NCBI RefSeq assembly: GCF_019426345.1 | Contig: NZ_JAHLLW010000030.1 | Location: 1 to 35,031, forward strand | Direction of reading: 5' to 3' | DNA: 35,031 nucleotides | From: Marinomonas lutimaris | GTDB taxonomy: Bacteria; Pseudomonadota; Gammaproteobacteria; Pseudomonadales; Marinomonadaceae | Shown: piece by piece, positions 16,524 to 25,946 of the stretch | Layout: every line of letters begins with the position of its first letter | Position numbering within the stretch: position 1 is the stretch's first letter | The notes under the pieces: model-generated | Databases searched by the model: none | The model's input: the letters and a program-made list of their open reading frames with translations, nothing else | Told to the model about the DNA's origin: nothing | Made by a program: the position numbers and the translations under genes

Positions 16524-18917
16524 ATGACAGATTCTTTGCTCCTGCCAATGTTGCCACTTCGTGATGTGGTTGTGTATCCCCATATGGTGCTGCCGTTATT
16601 TGTTGGTCGCGCTAAATCCATAGCGGCATTAGAGTCTGCTATGGAAAATGATAAACAGGTGTTTCTTGTTGCTCAGCAAGATGCTTCCAAAGATGATCCA
16701 GCTCTAGAGGATCTTTACTCTATTGGTACAACTGCAAAAGTTATGCAGTTGCTGCGCTTACCTGATGGAACGGTTAAGGTTCTTGTTGAAGGCGGTAAGC
16801 GTGCTCGCCTTGAGAAAATGGAAGACGCGGATGGTTTTGTTTTAGGTCGTATCGTCGAGCTTGATCTTCAAATAGAGGATCAAACCGAGCATGGTGTTAT
16901 TCGTAACGCTCTAATTAAGCAGTTAGATGAATATGTAGCAGGTAGTAAGCGTATTCCTGCAGAAGTTGTGGCTTCCCTAAAATCTATCGATGATCTTGCT
17001 AAGCTGATCGATAATATTACGGGTCATATGAGCCTCAAGCTTGAAGATAAGCAAAAAGTATTAGAAATAGATTCCTTAACGGGTCGTGGAGAATATTTGA
17101 TTGGCTTAATGGATGGCGAGCTTGATATCGCACATCTCGAAAAAAGCATTCGTAGTCGCGTTAAAAAACAAATGGAAAAAAGTCAGCGTGAGTACTACCT
17201 GAATGAGCAAATGAAAGCCATTCAGAAAGAGCTTGGCGATATGGAAGATGGCAGTAACGAGTTAGATCAGCTGCAAGAAAAAATTGCCGAAGTTGGCATG
17301 TCTGACGAGGCAAAGGAAAAAGCTGAAGGTGAGTTGAAAAAGCTTCGCATGATGTCGCCTATGTCTGCAGAAGCGGCGGTTGTGCGAGGTTATATTGATT
17401 GGCTGACGTCTTTGCCTTGGAAAAAACGCAGTAAAGTTCGCAATGACTTGGCTTATGCTGAAAAAATCTTGAACCAAGATCATTATGGTCTTCAAGATGT
17501 CAAGGAGCGTATTCTTGAGTTTCTTGCTGTGCAGCAGCGAGTGAAAAAAGTAAAAGGTCCCGTGCTTTGTTTGGTTGGGCCACCAGGTGTAGGTAAAACG
17601 TCACTTGGTCAGTCTATTGCGAAAGCGGTTAATCGTCAGTATGTACGCATGGCGCTTGGTGGTGTTCGTGATGAGGCTGAGATACGAGGTCATCGTCGTA
17701 CTTATATTGGTTCTATGCCGGGTAAGTTATTGCAGAAGTTGGCGAAAGTAAAAGTTAAAAATCCACTATTTTTGTTAGATGAAATTGACAAAATGGGGAT
17801 GGATCAGCGTGGCGATCCAGCATCTGCGCTTTTGGAAGTTCTTGATCCAGAACAAAACCATACTTTTAATGATCATTATCTTGAAGTGGATTTCGATCTG
17901 TCTGATGTTATGTTTATTTGTACCTCTAATAGTATGAATATCCCTGGTCCACTTCTGGATCGTATGGAAGTTATTCGAATTCCGGGTTACACCGAAGATG
18001 AGAAGTTGAATATCGCGAAGCGCTACTTATTGCCTAAGCAAATTAAGTTATCAGGCCTTAAAGAAAGTGAAATTAAGGTAACAGATGATGCCTTGATGGA
18101 TGTAATCCGCTACTACACGAAAGAGGCTGGTGTTCGTGGTTTAGAGCGCGAGCTAAGTAAAATTTGTCGTCGTGTAGTCAAAAAACAGGCGTTAAGTAGT
18201 AATAAAGAATCAAAAGCTGTTGAAGTAATAAGTGCTAATTTGGAAGATTTTTCCGGTGTGCATAAATTTAGTTACGGAAAAGCAGAAGAAAAAAATCAAA
18301 TTGGTCAGGTTACGGGATTGGCTTGGACGTCGGTTGGTGGTGAATTATTGACCATCGAAGCGGCTGGTGTGCCGGGTAAGGGTCGTCATGTTAAGACGGG
18401 TTCGCTTGGTGATGTGATGCAAGAATCTATTCAAGCAGCGTTGACAGTGGTCAGAAGTCGAGCAACTGGTCTTGGTATTGATGAGGATTTTCATGAAAAA
18501 ACAGACCTTCACTTGCATGTGCCCGAAGGTGCAACACCTAAAGATGGTCCGAGTGCAGGTGTTGCTATGTGTACGGCCATCGTGTCTGTGCTAACTAAGA
18601 TCCCTGTTAAGGCCTCTGTGGCGATGACTGGCGAGATTACGCTGCGTGGGGAGGTGCTACCTATAGGTGGGCTTAAAGAGAAGCTTCTTGCGGCTCACAG
18701 AGGTGGAATAAAAACTGTGATTATTCCTCAAGAAAATGCTCGTGATTTGAAGGAAATTCCTGATAATATCAAGGCAGACATTGAGGTCATCCCTGTAAAA
18801 TGGATTGATGAAGTACTGGATATCGCCTTAGAGTACATTCCTTCACCAAAAAAGGTAGAAACATTGCCTTCAAGTGAAAAAACTGTTGATGAACAAGAAA
18901 CTGTAAGTCATCATTAA
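16524..18917 (+). CDS. lon: ATP-dependent Lon protease
   Basis: A 797-residue cytosolic AAA+ protease that degrades damaged and regulatory proteins. The N-terminal substrate-binding domain opens with [20 protein letters not shown]. Walker A GPPGVGKT lies at about 350-357 and Walker [10 protein letters not shown] follows. The C-terminal serine-lysine protease domain has S677 in DGPSAG and K720 in GGLKEK. The ATG at 16,524 is preferred over an in-frame GTG at 16,503 because the shorter form matches the family N-terminus. The last 25 residues are a divergent tail. A heat-shock-like promoter lies upstream; hupB follows from its own promoter. Confidence 0.98.
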   Translation: MTDSLLLPMLPLRDVVVYPHMVLPLFVGRAKSIAALESAMENDKQVFLVAQQDASKDDPALEDLYSIGTTAKVMQLLRLPDGTVKVLVEGGKRARLEKMEDADGFVLGRIVELDLQIEDQTEHGVIRNALIKQLDEYVAGSKRIPAEVVASLKSIDDLAKLIDNITGHMSLKLEDKQKVLEIDSLTGRGEYLIGLMDGELDIAHLEKSIRSRVKKQMEKSQREYYLNEQMKAIQKELGDMEDGSNELDQLQEKIAEVGMSDEAKEKAEGELKKLRMMSPMSAEAAVVRGYIDWLTSLPWKKRSKVRNDLAYAEKILNQDHYGLQDVKERILEFLAVQQRVKKVKGPVLCLVGPPGVGKTSLGQSIAKAVNRQYVRMALGGVRDEAEIRGHRRTYIGSMPGKLLQKLAKVKVKNPLFLLDEIDKMGMDQRGDPASALLEVLDPEQNHTFNDHYLEVDFDLSDVMFICTSNSMNIPGPLLDRMEVIRIPGYTEDEKLNIAKRYLLPKQIKLSGLKESEIKVTDDALMDVIRYYTKEAGVRGLERELSKICRRVVKKQALSSNKESKAVEVISANLEDFSGVHKFSYGKAEEKNQIGQVTGLAWTSVGGELLTIEAAGVPGKGRHVKTGSLGDVMQESIQAALTVVRSRATGLGIDEDFHEKTDLHLHVPEGATPKDGPSAGVAMCTAIVSVLTKIPVKASVAMTGEITLRGEVLPIGGLKEKLLAAHRGGIKTVIIPQENARDLKEIPDNIKADIEVIPVKWIDEVLDIALEYIPSPKKVETLPSSEKTVDEQETVSHH

Positions 18918-18931
18918 AGGCATATCCTGTG

Positions 18932-18961
18932 TTGACAGGGAGTAGGCTGGGCTTGTATAAC
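18932..18961 (+). promoter_or_regulatory. Sigma70 promoter of hupB
   Basis: A perfect TTGACA (18,932-18,937), an 18-bp spacer and TATAAC (18,956-18,961) precede hupB by about 80 bp. Confidence 0.65.
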
Positions 18962-19043
18962 TGCTCGCTCGGCCTTGTCGGTAGGCATTTATACTGCGCC
19001 GAAAAATTATTAAGGAACCACGAAAATACTGAAGGGGTACAAC

Positions 19044-19316
19044 GTGAACAAATCTGAATTGATTGATGCTATTGCAGCGTCTGCTGATTTATCTAAAGCT
19101 TCTGCTAGCAACGCACTTGACGCTACATTAAAAGCAATTGAAGCGGCTTTGGCAAAAGGTGACCAGGTTACACTAGTTGGTTTTGGTACTTTTGCAGTTA
19201 AAGAACGTGCGGCACGTACAGGCCGTAATCCTCAAACTGGTGAGGAAATCCAAATTAAAGCAGCGAAGGTTCCTGGTTTTAAAGCCGGTAAAGGTCTAAA
19301 AGACGCTGTAAACTAA
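19044..19316 (+). CDS. hupB: Nucleoid protein HU-beta
   Basis: A 90-residue histone-like DNA-bending protein, exactly family length. The N-terminal helices form the dimer core. The beta-arm region carries [10 protein letters not shown], whose proline intercalates into DNA, and the C-terminus ends in [14 protein letters not shown]. The start is GTG at 19,044 with an AAGGGG ribosome binding site; the short family N-terminus supports it. The position after lon is conserved in gammaproteobacteria. It has its own strong promoter and is followed at once by tRNA-Asp, with which it may share a transcript. Confidence 0.97.
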   Translation: MNKSELIDAIAASADLSKASASNALDATLKAIEAALAKGDQVTLVGFGTFAVKERAARTGRNPQTGEEIQIKAAKVPGFKAGKGLKDAVN

Positions 19317-19323
19317 TGTTTTT

Positions 19324-19400
19324 GGAGCAGTAGTTCAGTTGGTTAGAATACCTGCCTGTCACGCAGGGGGTCGCGGGTTCGAGTCCCGTCTGTTCCGCCA
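19324..19400 (+). tRNA. tRNA-Asp (GTC)
   Basis: A full 77-nt cloverleaf with encoded CCA. The acceptor strands are GGAGCAG and CTGTTCC with one G-T pair. The anticodon stem is CCTGC/GCAGG around CTGTCAC with anticodon GTC at 19,358-19,360. The T loop is TTCGAGT. It starts 7 bp after hupB. Confidence 0.97.
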
Positions 19401-19408
19401 TTAGACAC

Positions 19409-19442
19409 AAAAGGTGTATTCCAAGCGGAATACACCTTTTTT
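19409..19442 (+). terminator. Rho-independent terminator after tRNA-Asp
   Basis: AAAAGGTGTATTCC (19,409-19,422), loop AAGC, GGAATACACCTTTT (19,427-19,440), then more T. The stem is perfect and stands between tRNA-Asp and ppiD. Confidence 0.92.
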
Positions 19443-19476
19443 ATTTGTCATTCAATTAACTCATTTGGAGGCAGTA

Positions 19477-21300
19477 ATGCTCCAGGATATCAGAGATAAG
19501 TCACAAGGCATTGTGGTAAAGATCATAGTTGGTTTTATCGTTGTGACTTTTGCTCTATTTGGCGTAGACGCCTTGGTTACTAGCTTTAATTCATCAGATA
19601 CCGTTGCTGAAGTGGATGGGGTAGATATTACCCGTACGCAAATGTTGCAAGGTGCTGAAACTCAACGCCGTCAATTAATTTCTATGATGGGTGGGCAAGT
19701 TAATCCTGCATTACTGGAAGACAACTTATTGCAGCGTCGTGCTTTAGATGAGTTGGTTCAGCGTGTTGTATTAGCTAATCAGGCAAAAGGTCTGGGATTA
19801 GGCGTTTCTGACGCTCAAGTGAATGCCTATTTGTTACAGGCTGAGCAATTCCAAACTAACGGTCAGTTTGATCAAAACAAATACCTTAACTTTATTCGTT
19901 CTCTTGGTTTTACTCCGCTCGCCTTTAAAGAGCGTATTAAGCAAGATGTTTTAATTCAGCAGCCTCGTAATGCGATTGCTGGTTCTGAGTTTGTTTTGCC
20001 TTATCAGGTAGACAGCGTTTCTAAATTGCAGGCTCAAGAAAGAACTTATGATTATGTTTCTTTCTCATTGGCTGATGAATCAGAAAATACCAGTGTGTCA
20101 GATGATGAGCTACAAGCGTATTACGAAGCTAATAAAGAGAACTTCAAGACGCCAGAGCAAGTCAAAGTAAATTACGTTGTGATTTCAAGCTCTGATTTTA
20201 AGAAGAAGGTAAAAGTTACGGATGCCGAATTGCAGGACGCTTACCAAGCTTCTATTTCGGCACTCGCACAAGAAGAGAGATCAGCGTCACATATTTTGAT
20301 TGATACATCGGATCGCAGTGATGCGGATGCTCAAAAGCGTCTTGAAGAAGTTCAGGCTAAGCTAAAATCTGGTGCTAAGTTTGCGGATTTAGCGGCTGAA
20401 TACTCTGATGATATTGGCTCTAAGAACGATGGCGGTAATTTAGGTTATGTCGAAAAAGGCACAATAGATCAAGCTTTTGACGATGCGCTGTTTTCTATGA
20501 AAAAAGGTGAGGTTAAGTCTGTTAAGACTCAGTTTGGTTACCATCTAATTGAATTGGATGATATTACTAAGCCTGATGTTCCTAGCTTTGCTTCTAGAAA
20601 ATCTGAACTAGAGCAACAATTGCTTGAAAGTAAAGCAAGAGATGCTCTATTGACGGCTCATGAAGATATTACTGATTTGGCCTATGCCAGCGATAAGCTA
20701 GATGCTCTCGCAAAAGAATATGGCGTTGATGTACTTCAAAGTGCGTATTTTAGTCGTGATGGTGGTTCTGACGAAGTGACTAGTAATCCAGCAGTTATCG
20801 CTGCAGCCTTTGGTACTCCTGTATTGGAAGACGGTCAGAACAGTAATTTGGTTGAATTGAGTGATGACCAGGTAGTTGTGCTGCATTTGAATGACCATAA
20901 ACCAGAAGCTTTCCAGTCTTATGAAGAAACGAAAGAACAGGTCGCTTCGATTGTTGTTCAAAATAAAGCGGTAGAGTCACTGCGCGCTAAAGCTGAAAAA
21001 GCGAAGAGTGCAAGTGCTACCAAGTGGACTTCTGTGAAAGATGCTAAGCGCGGTCAAGATGAAATGACATCATTGGCTTTCTCTTTGCCTCACCCAGATG
21101 GTAAACCTGTTATTGAAGTGAAAGGTCTTTCTAATGGTGATTTGGCTTTGATTCGCTTAAATAAAGTTGATGTGGGTAATGCGACTGTTCCTGAAGATCA
21201 GAAACTGGCTTATGAGCGTTACTTGAATCAGACTCAAGCAACTCTTAGCTCTCAAGGTCAGCAAGACTACTTAAAGAATAAAGCAAAAATAGAAAGATAG
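19477..21300 (+). CDS. ppiD: PpiD, membrane-anchored periplasmic chaperone with parvulin domain
   Basis: A 607-residue protein with a short cytoplasmic N-terminus and one membrane helix (about residues 12-34), then a periplasmic SurA-like chaperone region and a parvulin-type domain at about 266-363 (SASHILIDTSD ... FGYHLIELDDI). It helps newly secreted proteins fold as they leave the Sec translocon. The ATG at 19,477 is chosen because GGAGG precedes it and MLQDIRDKSQGIVVKIIVG is the typical family start; an upstream in-frame start would lie in the terminator hairpin. Position after hupB and a tRNA is typical. A second terminator follows. Confidence 0.95.
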   Translation: MLQDIRDKSQGIVVKIIVGFIVVTFALFGVDALVTSFNSSDTVAEVDGVDITRTQMLQGAETQRRQLISMMGGQVNPALLEDNLLQRRALDELVQRVVLANQAKGLGLGVSDAQVNAYLLQAEQFQTNGQFDQNKYLNFIRSLGFTPLAFKERIKQDVLIQQPRNAIAGSEFVLPYQVDSVSKLQAQERTYDYVSFSLADESENTSVSDDELQAYYEANKENFKTPEQVKVNYVVISSSDFKKKVKVTDAELQDAYQASISALAQEERSASHILIDTSDRSDADAQKRLEEVQAKLKSGAKFADLAAEYSDDIGSKNDGGNLGYVEKGTIDQAFDDALFSMKKGEVKSVKTQFGYHLIELDDITKPDVPSFASRKSELEQQLLESKARDALLTAHEDITDLAYASDKLDALAKEYGVDVLQSAYFSRDGGSDEVTSNPAVIAAAFGTPVLEDGQNSNLVELSDDQVVVLHLNDHKPEAFQSYEETKEQVASIVVQNKAVESLRAKAEKAKSASATKWTSVKDAKRGQDEMTSLAFSLPHPDGKPVIEVKGLSNGDLALIRLNKVDVGNATVPEDQKLAYERYLNQTQATLSSQGQQDYLKNKAKIER

Positions 21301-21317
21301 ACTGTTATTTTGCTCAC

Positions 21318-21349
21318 AAAAAAGCCACTCAATGTTGAGTGGCTTTTTT
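21318..21349. terminator. Bidirectional terminator between ppiD and the peroxidase gene
   Basis: AAAAAAGCCACTCA and TGAGTGGCTTTTTT form a stem around a 4-nt loop (ATGT). A on one flank and T on the other let it act for both converging genes. Confidence 0.88.
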
Positions 21350-21399
21350 GTTTGCTTGAATTTTCTAACTAAAAAGTCTAACTAGCAAAAGTTTTTTGT

Positions 21400-22326
21400 T
21401 TATTTGCTGTTAGAAAGGGATGTTAGCCATTGGTTTGATGGGATAAAGAAGGCTTGTCCTGTTGTTGCACGAGTATACTTCATGAGGTGGTCGGTGTTGC
21501 CATTCTCGTCACCTTTTACCATGCTTTCCAGCATTAGATTAAAAATTACTGGTGTCTTGCTATAGCTGGCAAACATAAGGCCTTTTTCTGTCAAAGAGGC
21601 AAATGGCATGCTGTGGCGCAAGATTTCCATCGAGTTGCCATTTTCATCTTTAAGCGAAGTACGCTTGGTATGAGCATGGACAGATTTTTCTGCTGAAGGG
21701 TATTCTTGGTTGGTATGTTTGGTTCGTCCAAATATATCCTCTTGAGTTTTTAGGTCTTCTTTTTCCCATTTATCTAAGTCATGAACGAAACGCATTAAAT
21801 TGAAGTAGGAGCCGTATTCAAAGCTTGGATCTTCATCGCCTACTAGAGCAACTGCCTTGCGCTGCTCGCCCGCAGGGTTTTCAGTGCCATCCACAAATCC
21901 AGTCAAATCACGATTATCTAGATACTTAAAGCAACTGACTTCTTCAACTAACGTGACGCTGCTTCCAAATGCTTTAAAAAGAATATTAGCTAACTGGTAG
22001 CTTGCATCATGGCGAGATGAGCGAATGTGAAGAACAAGATCAACGTCTGTTGGTGTGAACTCAATGTCTTTGCCTGCGACATGAGGGAAGGTGGCAAGAA
22101 GTTTCGGACGCTTGCTGTCTAGCTCATCCCATATAAGGCTGCTAAGGCCAATGGCAGTGTGTAGATCTGCTGCTGGGAACTGTAATTGCAGTTCTTCAAT
22201 AAGCGCAGGAGCAGCCGCTAGGGCGTTTTTAAGGTTGTTGATTTCTGATCTATTTACATTGAATGTAATAAAAAGGGCATCACTTGAGGCTTCGGCAACA
22301 ATGCCAGATTGAAATGGTGTCATCAT
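21400..22326 (-). CDS. Dyp-type haem peroxidase, YfeX-like
   Basis: A 308-residue haem peroxidase of the dye-decolourising family. The distal motif GFVDGTENPAG carries the catalytic aspartate, and the histidine-containing SVHAHTKRTSL region probably supplies the proximal haem ligand, as in YfeX. No signal peptide or Tat motif is seen, so it is cytosolic. The start is ATG at 22,326, preceded by AAGGA; a longer in-frame start at 22,350 would add MLFPKRTN without a good ribosome binding site. It lies 27 bp after batD in the same direction and is likely read with the bat operon. Its physiological substrate is unknown. Confidence 0.9.
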   Translation of the reverse strand: MMTPFQSGIVAEASSDALFITFNVNRSEINNLKNALAAAPALIEELQLQFPAADLHTAIGLSSLIWDELDSKRPKLLATFPHVAGKDIEFTPTDVDLVLHIRSSRHDASYQLANILFKAFGSSVTLVEEVSCFKYLDNRDLTGFVDGTENPAGEQRKAVALVGDEDPSFEYGSYFNLMRFVHDLDKWEKEDLKTQEDIFGRTKHTNQEYPSAEKSVHAHTKRTSLKDENGNSMEILRHSMPFASLTEKGLMFASYSKTPVIFNLMLESMVKGDENGNTDHLMKYTRATTGQAFFIPSNQWLTSLSNSK

Positions 22327-22353
22327 GTTGGTCCTTTTTGGAAAGAGCATTCA

Positions 22354-24189
22354 TTAAAAGTTTGGATAAAGTGTTTTCAGCTGGCTAGCCTGAGAAGGTT
22401 TGGCTTGTCCGCTAGTGTATTCATCAAGGGCATCGGCAAGAGGTTGTCCTTGCCATTCATGTGCAGGATTGTTTGAGTACAGCATCAATTCCGCTTCCAT
22501 TAGAAGTTGAGTAACATGTACGGACGTTAGACGTTTTATGTCATCAACACTACGAATTTCGTTGTCTCCCCAGCGATGACGAGCCCATTCTAATAGGCTG
22601 GGTCTTAATGATGGCAGGTTATTTTGCTGGCAACACTCAATTAACGCCCTGTAAGCACTTTGTTCATCTGTAGTACTGAGTGGCGCAAATTCTTGTAATG
22701 TAGGGACTTGGTAATTGACTTCTGGCTGTGATTTTTTGCGTTTGAGCCAAATAATAGTCCATATGCTTAGCATAACTATTGCTAAAATCAGCAATCCAGC
22801 AATTAGGTAATGACGTAGCGAAAAGCCGTCGTTTGTTTGTAATACTTTTAGATCTAGGCCATTTTCTTGTGTCGTTTGATTTGATTGTACTTCTTTTTCT
22901 ACTGGTTTTTTGGCCAAGGATATTGGAGCGACCGAGCGGGTTTGAGCTGGTAATGGCTCATTGATTGTTTGTTTTTTTGTGGTGGCATCATTCGTTTTGC
23001 TGGACGTATTTGGTAATGGCGCAATTTCAATGGCTTGTGTTGAGGCGCTAGCCGTACTAATAGCTCTTGTTTCAGTATTCCAGTAGGTGATATTGATGTC
23101 AGGCAGAGTAAGAGTGCCTTGTTCCGTTGGAACCACTTCAACTGTAATGCTTTGACTGCCAGTCACGCCGTCAGCCGTTTTTTGATTGTCGAATTTAGGT
23201 GGTTTTGGATAGAGCTTGTAATTGCGAGTACTGTTGAAATCTAGTGTTGGAATTTGTTCGGGCAAGGCGCCTTTGGCACTGATATTAATCGTCCAAATAA
23301 GCGTGTCGCCAATTCTTGGCGCATCATTCGATTTATCAAGGGTGGTTGATACGGTTACTTTGCTACTAGGTAGCCAGGCATCGCCTGTGTAGCTGGCTGG
23401 AATTGGAGTCACTTGAAGATTAAGAGGTTCGCTTTGAACCTTTATCATTCTTCTACCTGTTGATGTGTTAATCATCGCTTGAATGCTTTGTGGTGGTATC
23501 GTCAATAGGCCGCTGCGCTGTGGGAAGGCTAAATAATCTCGTGTAATAACCTGATACTGAGTGCCATTAACTGTTTGATAATTCATCTGATCGTCAGTAA
23601 GTCTTTCAATGACAAGATCAGGGTGCGAAGGGACAGATCGATTGGCATTTTGTAGTGCGACAGAAGTATAGAGCTTGACGCTCAAGATGACTTCTTGCTG
23701 AAGATATGGCTCGATTTCGGATACTTCTGTTTTTAGCATGACAGGCGGATTGCCATTGCTATCCAGTAGTTGTGGCGAGCTTTTAATGGTCAGTCTAATA
23801 GGTTGAGATTCATGATCACCTATTTTTATCGGGGGGATTTCAAATGTGCCGACTGATTTTGGCATCAAGGTGACAACCCAAAAGTTTAAAGCAGTACTCG
23901 TGCCTAGGTTGAAGCTAAATTGGCTGTTTTGGCTTTTACCTAAGATATCAAAATCGCGTTCTAAAGGAGATAAGTCTGGGCCGTTTCCGGTGTCTGAAAA
24001 GTCGGCACGTAAAGTGAGCTGAACGACTTCGTTTTCAGTTGCGACGTTTTTATTAAGCGTGGCGGTAACACTGGCTGCGTGAAGAGAGCTTGATAATGCA
24101 ATAAAAAGCAGGGTCGTCATTAGTGAGAAAAACAAGCGACTTGGCTTGTTTTGCGATATTAATGAAAGGAAGTAGTGCTTTATTACCAT
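22354..24189 (-). CDS. batD: BatD-like membrane protein (oxygen tolerance/BatD family)
   Basis: A 611-residue protein with a hydrophobic signal segment (about 20-39, ending SLHAAS), a long extracytoplasmic part with repeated beta-domain character and conserved VxLSVKLYTS-like strands, and one C-terminal membrane helix near residue 465-485 followed by a basic cytosolic tail. BatD proteins accompany MoxR ATPases and VWA proteins in the Bacteroides aerotolerance (Bat) set; their molecular role is poorly understood and may be in envelope stress or protein assembly. The start overlaps the stop of the batB/C gene by 7 bp, showing translational coupling. Confidence 0.85.
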   Translation of the reverse strand: MVIKHYFLSLISQNKPSRLFFSLMTTLLFIALSSSLHAASVTATLNKNVATENEVVQLTLRADFSDTGNGPDLSPLERDFDILGKSQNSQFSFNLGTSTALNFWVVTLMPKSVGTFEIPPIKIGDHESQPIRLTIKSSPQLLDSNGNPPVMLKTEVSEIEPYLQQEVILSVKLYTSVALQNANRSVPSHPDLVIERLTDDQMNYQTVNGTQYQVITRDYLAFPQRSGLLTIPPQSIQAMINTSTGRRMIKVQSEPLNLQVTPIPASYTGDAWLPSSKVTVSTTLDKSNDAPRIGDTLIWTINISAKGALPEQIPTLDFNSTRNYKLYPKPPKFDNQKTADGVTGSQSITVEVVPTEQGTLTLPDINITYWNTETRAISTASASTQAIEIAPLPNTSSKTNDATTKKQTINEPLPAQTRSVAPISLAKKPVEKEVQSNQTTQENGLDLKVLQTNDGFSLRHYLIAGLLILAIVMLSIWTIIWLKRKKSQPEVNYQVPTLQEFAPLSTTDEQSAYRALIECCQQNNLPSLRPSLLEWARHRWGDNEIRSVDDIKRLTSVHVTQLLMEAELMLYSNNPAHEWQGQPLADALDEYTSGQAKPSQASQLKTLYPNF

Positions 24190-25946
24190 GGGTTTTGCCC
24201 ATCCTCTTGCGAAAATCGATTTTCATTGCGCTTTTCTTGGTGTAAATACCAGAGCTTGCGTTGTAACAGTAATCCTGGGTCGTCTTGGATTTGTCTTAGC
24301 CACTGGTTGAGCGCTTGTGTCTTTTCTTTGTCTAGTTTTGAGTTTTCAGGCTGTTTCTGTTCTTGTTCGTCTGATTTTTCATTTTGCTTATTATCCTCAG
24401 GTGTTTTGTTTTTGTCTTGTTTTTCGTTCTTTTTATTATCTTTTTTTGAGTCAGAGGGATCTTTTGAGTCGTTTTTATCCTTTGAATTGCTTTTATTATC
24501 TGCATCAGACTGGTTGGGTTGTTTGTTTTGATTCTTCTCTTTGTCTTGCTGTTTAGATTTTTCCTGTTCTTTTTTCTGCTGGTCTTTCTTTTGTTGTTCT
24601 TGTTGCTGCTTTTTTAAGTAATCAAGATTGTCTTTAGCGGCTTTTAGTGAAGGATCTTGTTCTAATGCTTTTTCATAGGCTCGAATAGCCTTTTCGGTAT
24701 CGCCTGATAATGCCAGCGCATTGCCCAGATTATAATTTTCTGCTGCGTTTCTATCTAAATTACCTAATTGCTGAATCGTTTCTGGATAATTTTCTACGGC
24801 GTATGACGATGCCGCTTTCCATTCTGGCCGCTGAAAGTATTGATTAGCCGCTTGCCAATTGCCTTGATCTACCGCCTGTTGGCCTTTTTGATCTGGCGTC
24901 AGAAACCAATCAAGAGGAGAGGCTTGTAGCTTCTCGGAAGGTAAATAAATGACGCTAACCAGCAATATAAATAGCATGCCTTTGCGGAACTGAAATGCCA
25001 GCCAAATTAAAAAGGGTAGAGCAAGCCACTGGCCTTGTTCTATCCAATGTATGCTTTTATTTTGTGCTTTTTGAGTCTGTTGATTGTCCAGTTTTGTATT
25101 AGTGATTTGTGCCAGTTCTGGAGGGCTTAAGCGTCCTTGGTGGAATGTACCGCCAAGTGATGTGGTTAGTGCTTTTAAATCATTAATAGGTGTTATTGGC
25201 GTGATGTTTTTGCCATTTTTTCTCAAGATTTGACCGTCAGGTAGTTTGATCAATGATGTGTTCGTTGTGCCTACAGCCACTAAATCCAACTGTATGTTTT
25301 TGCCTTTAAATAACGCAGGGATTGCCGTCTTATCCTGCTCGCTAAGGTCATCGGTTAACACAATAAGATGCAGTGGCGTGGCGTCATCTTTGCTAAGAGA
25401 TAATGCGGTTTCAATACCACTGGTTAGGTTGCTACCGTACGTCGGCATGATGATCGGATCTAATGCGAGTAAAAAATGGATGATAGTTTCTCTGTCTTGG
25501 CTAAAAGGGCTGATAACAAAGCCTTCACCTGCAAATGCGACCAGTGCAATATCGCCTTCTTTACTTTGTGCTAGTATGTCGCGAATGGTTTGTTTTAATT
25601 GAGTTTGTCTGTTTGGCTTAATGTCGGTCGCGTACATAGATAGCGATTGATCAACAACTAAGATAGTTTTCTGGGTATTTTCAAACATGGTGGTTGGCGC
25701 TTTCGTCCAGCTGATGCCAGCTAAACCAATCCAACACAATGATATTGCCGCTAAACCAAGCCATTTATTCACGTTACTGGAGGTATTTTGATAAACCAAA
25801 TGCTGCATCAATCGTTGATCGACCACTTTATTGAGCGTGCTTTTGTTCGAGCTTTTTGCGGTGATGAAATACGACAGTAGCAAGGTAACAGGTAGTAAAA
25901 TAAGCCAGTAGGGACGTTCAAAGTGAATCAAGTCAAAAAGCATCAT
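24183..25946 (-). CDS. BatB/BatC fusion: membrane VWA domain plus TPR and charged tail
   Basis: A 587-residue protein. Two N-terminal membrane helices (about 12-30 and 61-79) are followed by a von Willebrand A domain with MIDAS motif D99-x-S101-x-S103 and a third membrane region near 305-335. A TPR unit (AENYNLGNALALSGDTEKAI) lies near 400-440. Residues about 445-545 are an extreme K/Q/D/N/E-rich low-complexity stretch. The C-terminus WLRQIQDDPGLLLQRKL is the conserved BatC end. The gene thus joins BatB and BatC parts. The VWA domain probably binds a partner through a metal ion. Start ATG 25,946 has AAGGAGG and overlaps the batA stop by 4 bp. Confidence 0.88.
   Translation of the reverse strand: MMLFDLIHFERPYWLILLPVTLLLSYFITAKSSNKSTLNKVVDQRLMQHLVYQNTSSNVNKWLGLAAISLCWIGLAGISWTKAPTTMFENTQKTILVVDQSLSMYATDIKPNRQTQLKQTIRDILAQSKEGDIALVAFAGEGFVISPFSQDRETIIHFLLALDPIIMPTYGSNLTSGIETALSLSKDDATPLHLIVLTDDLSEQDKTAIPALFKGKNIQLDLVAVGTTNTSLIKLPDGQILRKNGKNITPITPINDLKALTTSLGGTFHQGRLSPPELAQITNTKLDNQQTQKAQNKSIHWIEQGQWLALPFLIWLAFQFRKGMLFILLVSVIYLPSEKLQASPLDWFLTPDQKGQQAVDQGNWQAANQYFQRPEWKAASSYAVENYPETIQQLGNLDRNAAENYNLGNALALSGDTEKAIRAYEKALEQDPSLKAAKDNLDYLKKQQQEQQKKDQQKKEQEKSKQQDKEKNQNKQPNQSDADNKSNSKDKNDSKDPSDSKKDNKKNEKQDKNKTPEDNKQNEKSDEQEQKQPENSKLDKEKTQALNQWLRQIQDDPGLLLQRKLWYLHQEKRNENRFSQEDGQNPW

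Noticed and set aside
19414..19476. Longer N-terminus for PpiD
   Set aside because: It would be translated from the terminator after tRNA-Asp; the ATG at 19,477 has a strong ribosome binding site.
24175..24531. A + strand reading frame rich in serine, cysteine and phenylalanine
   Set aside because: It is the antisense of the low-complexity lysine/glutamine-rich tail of the BatB/BatC gene and has no independent support.
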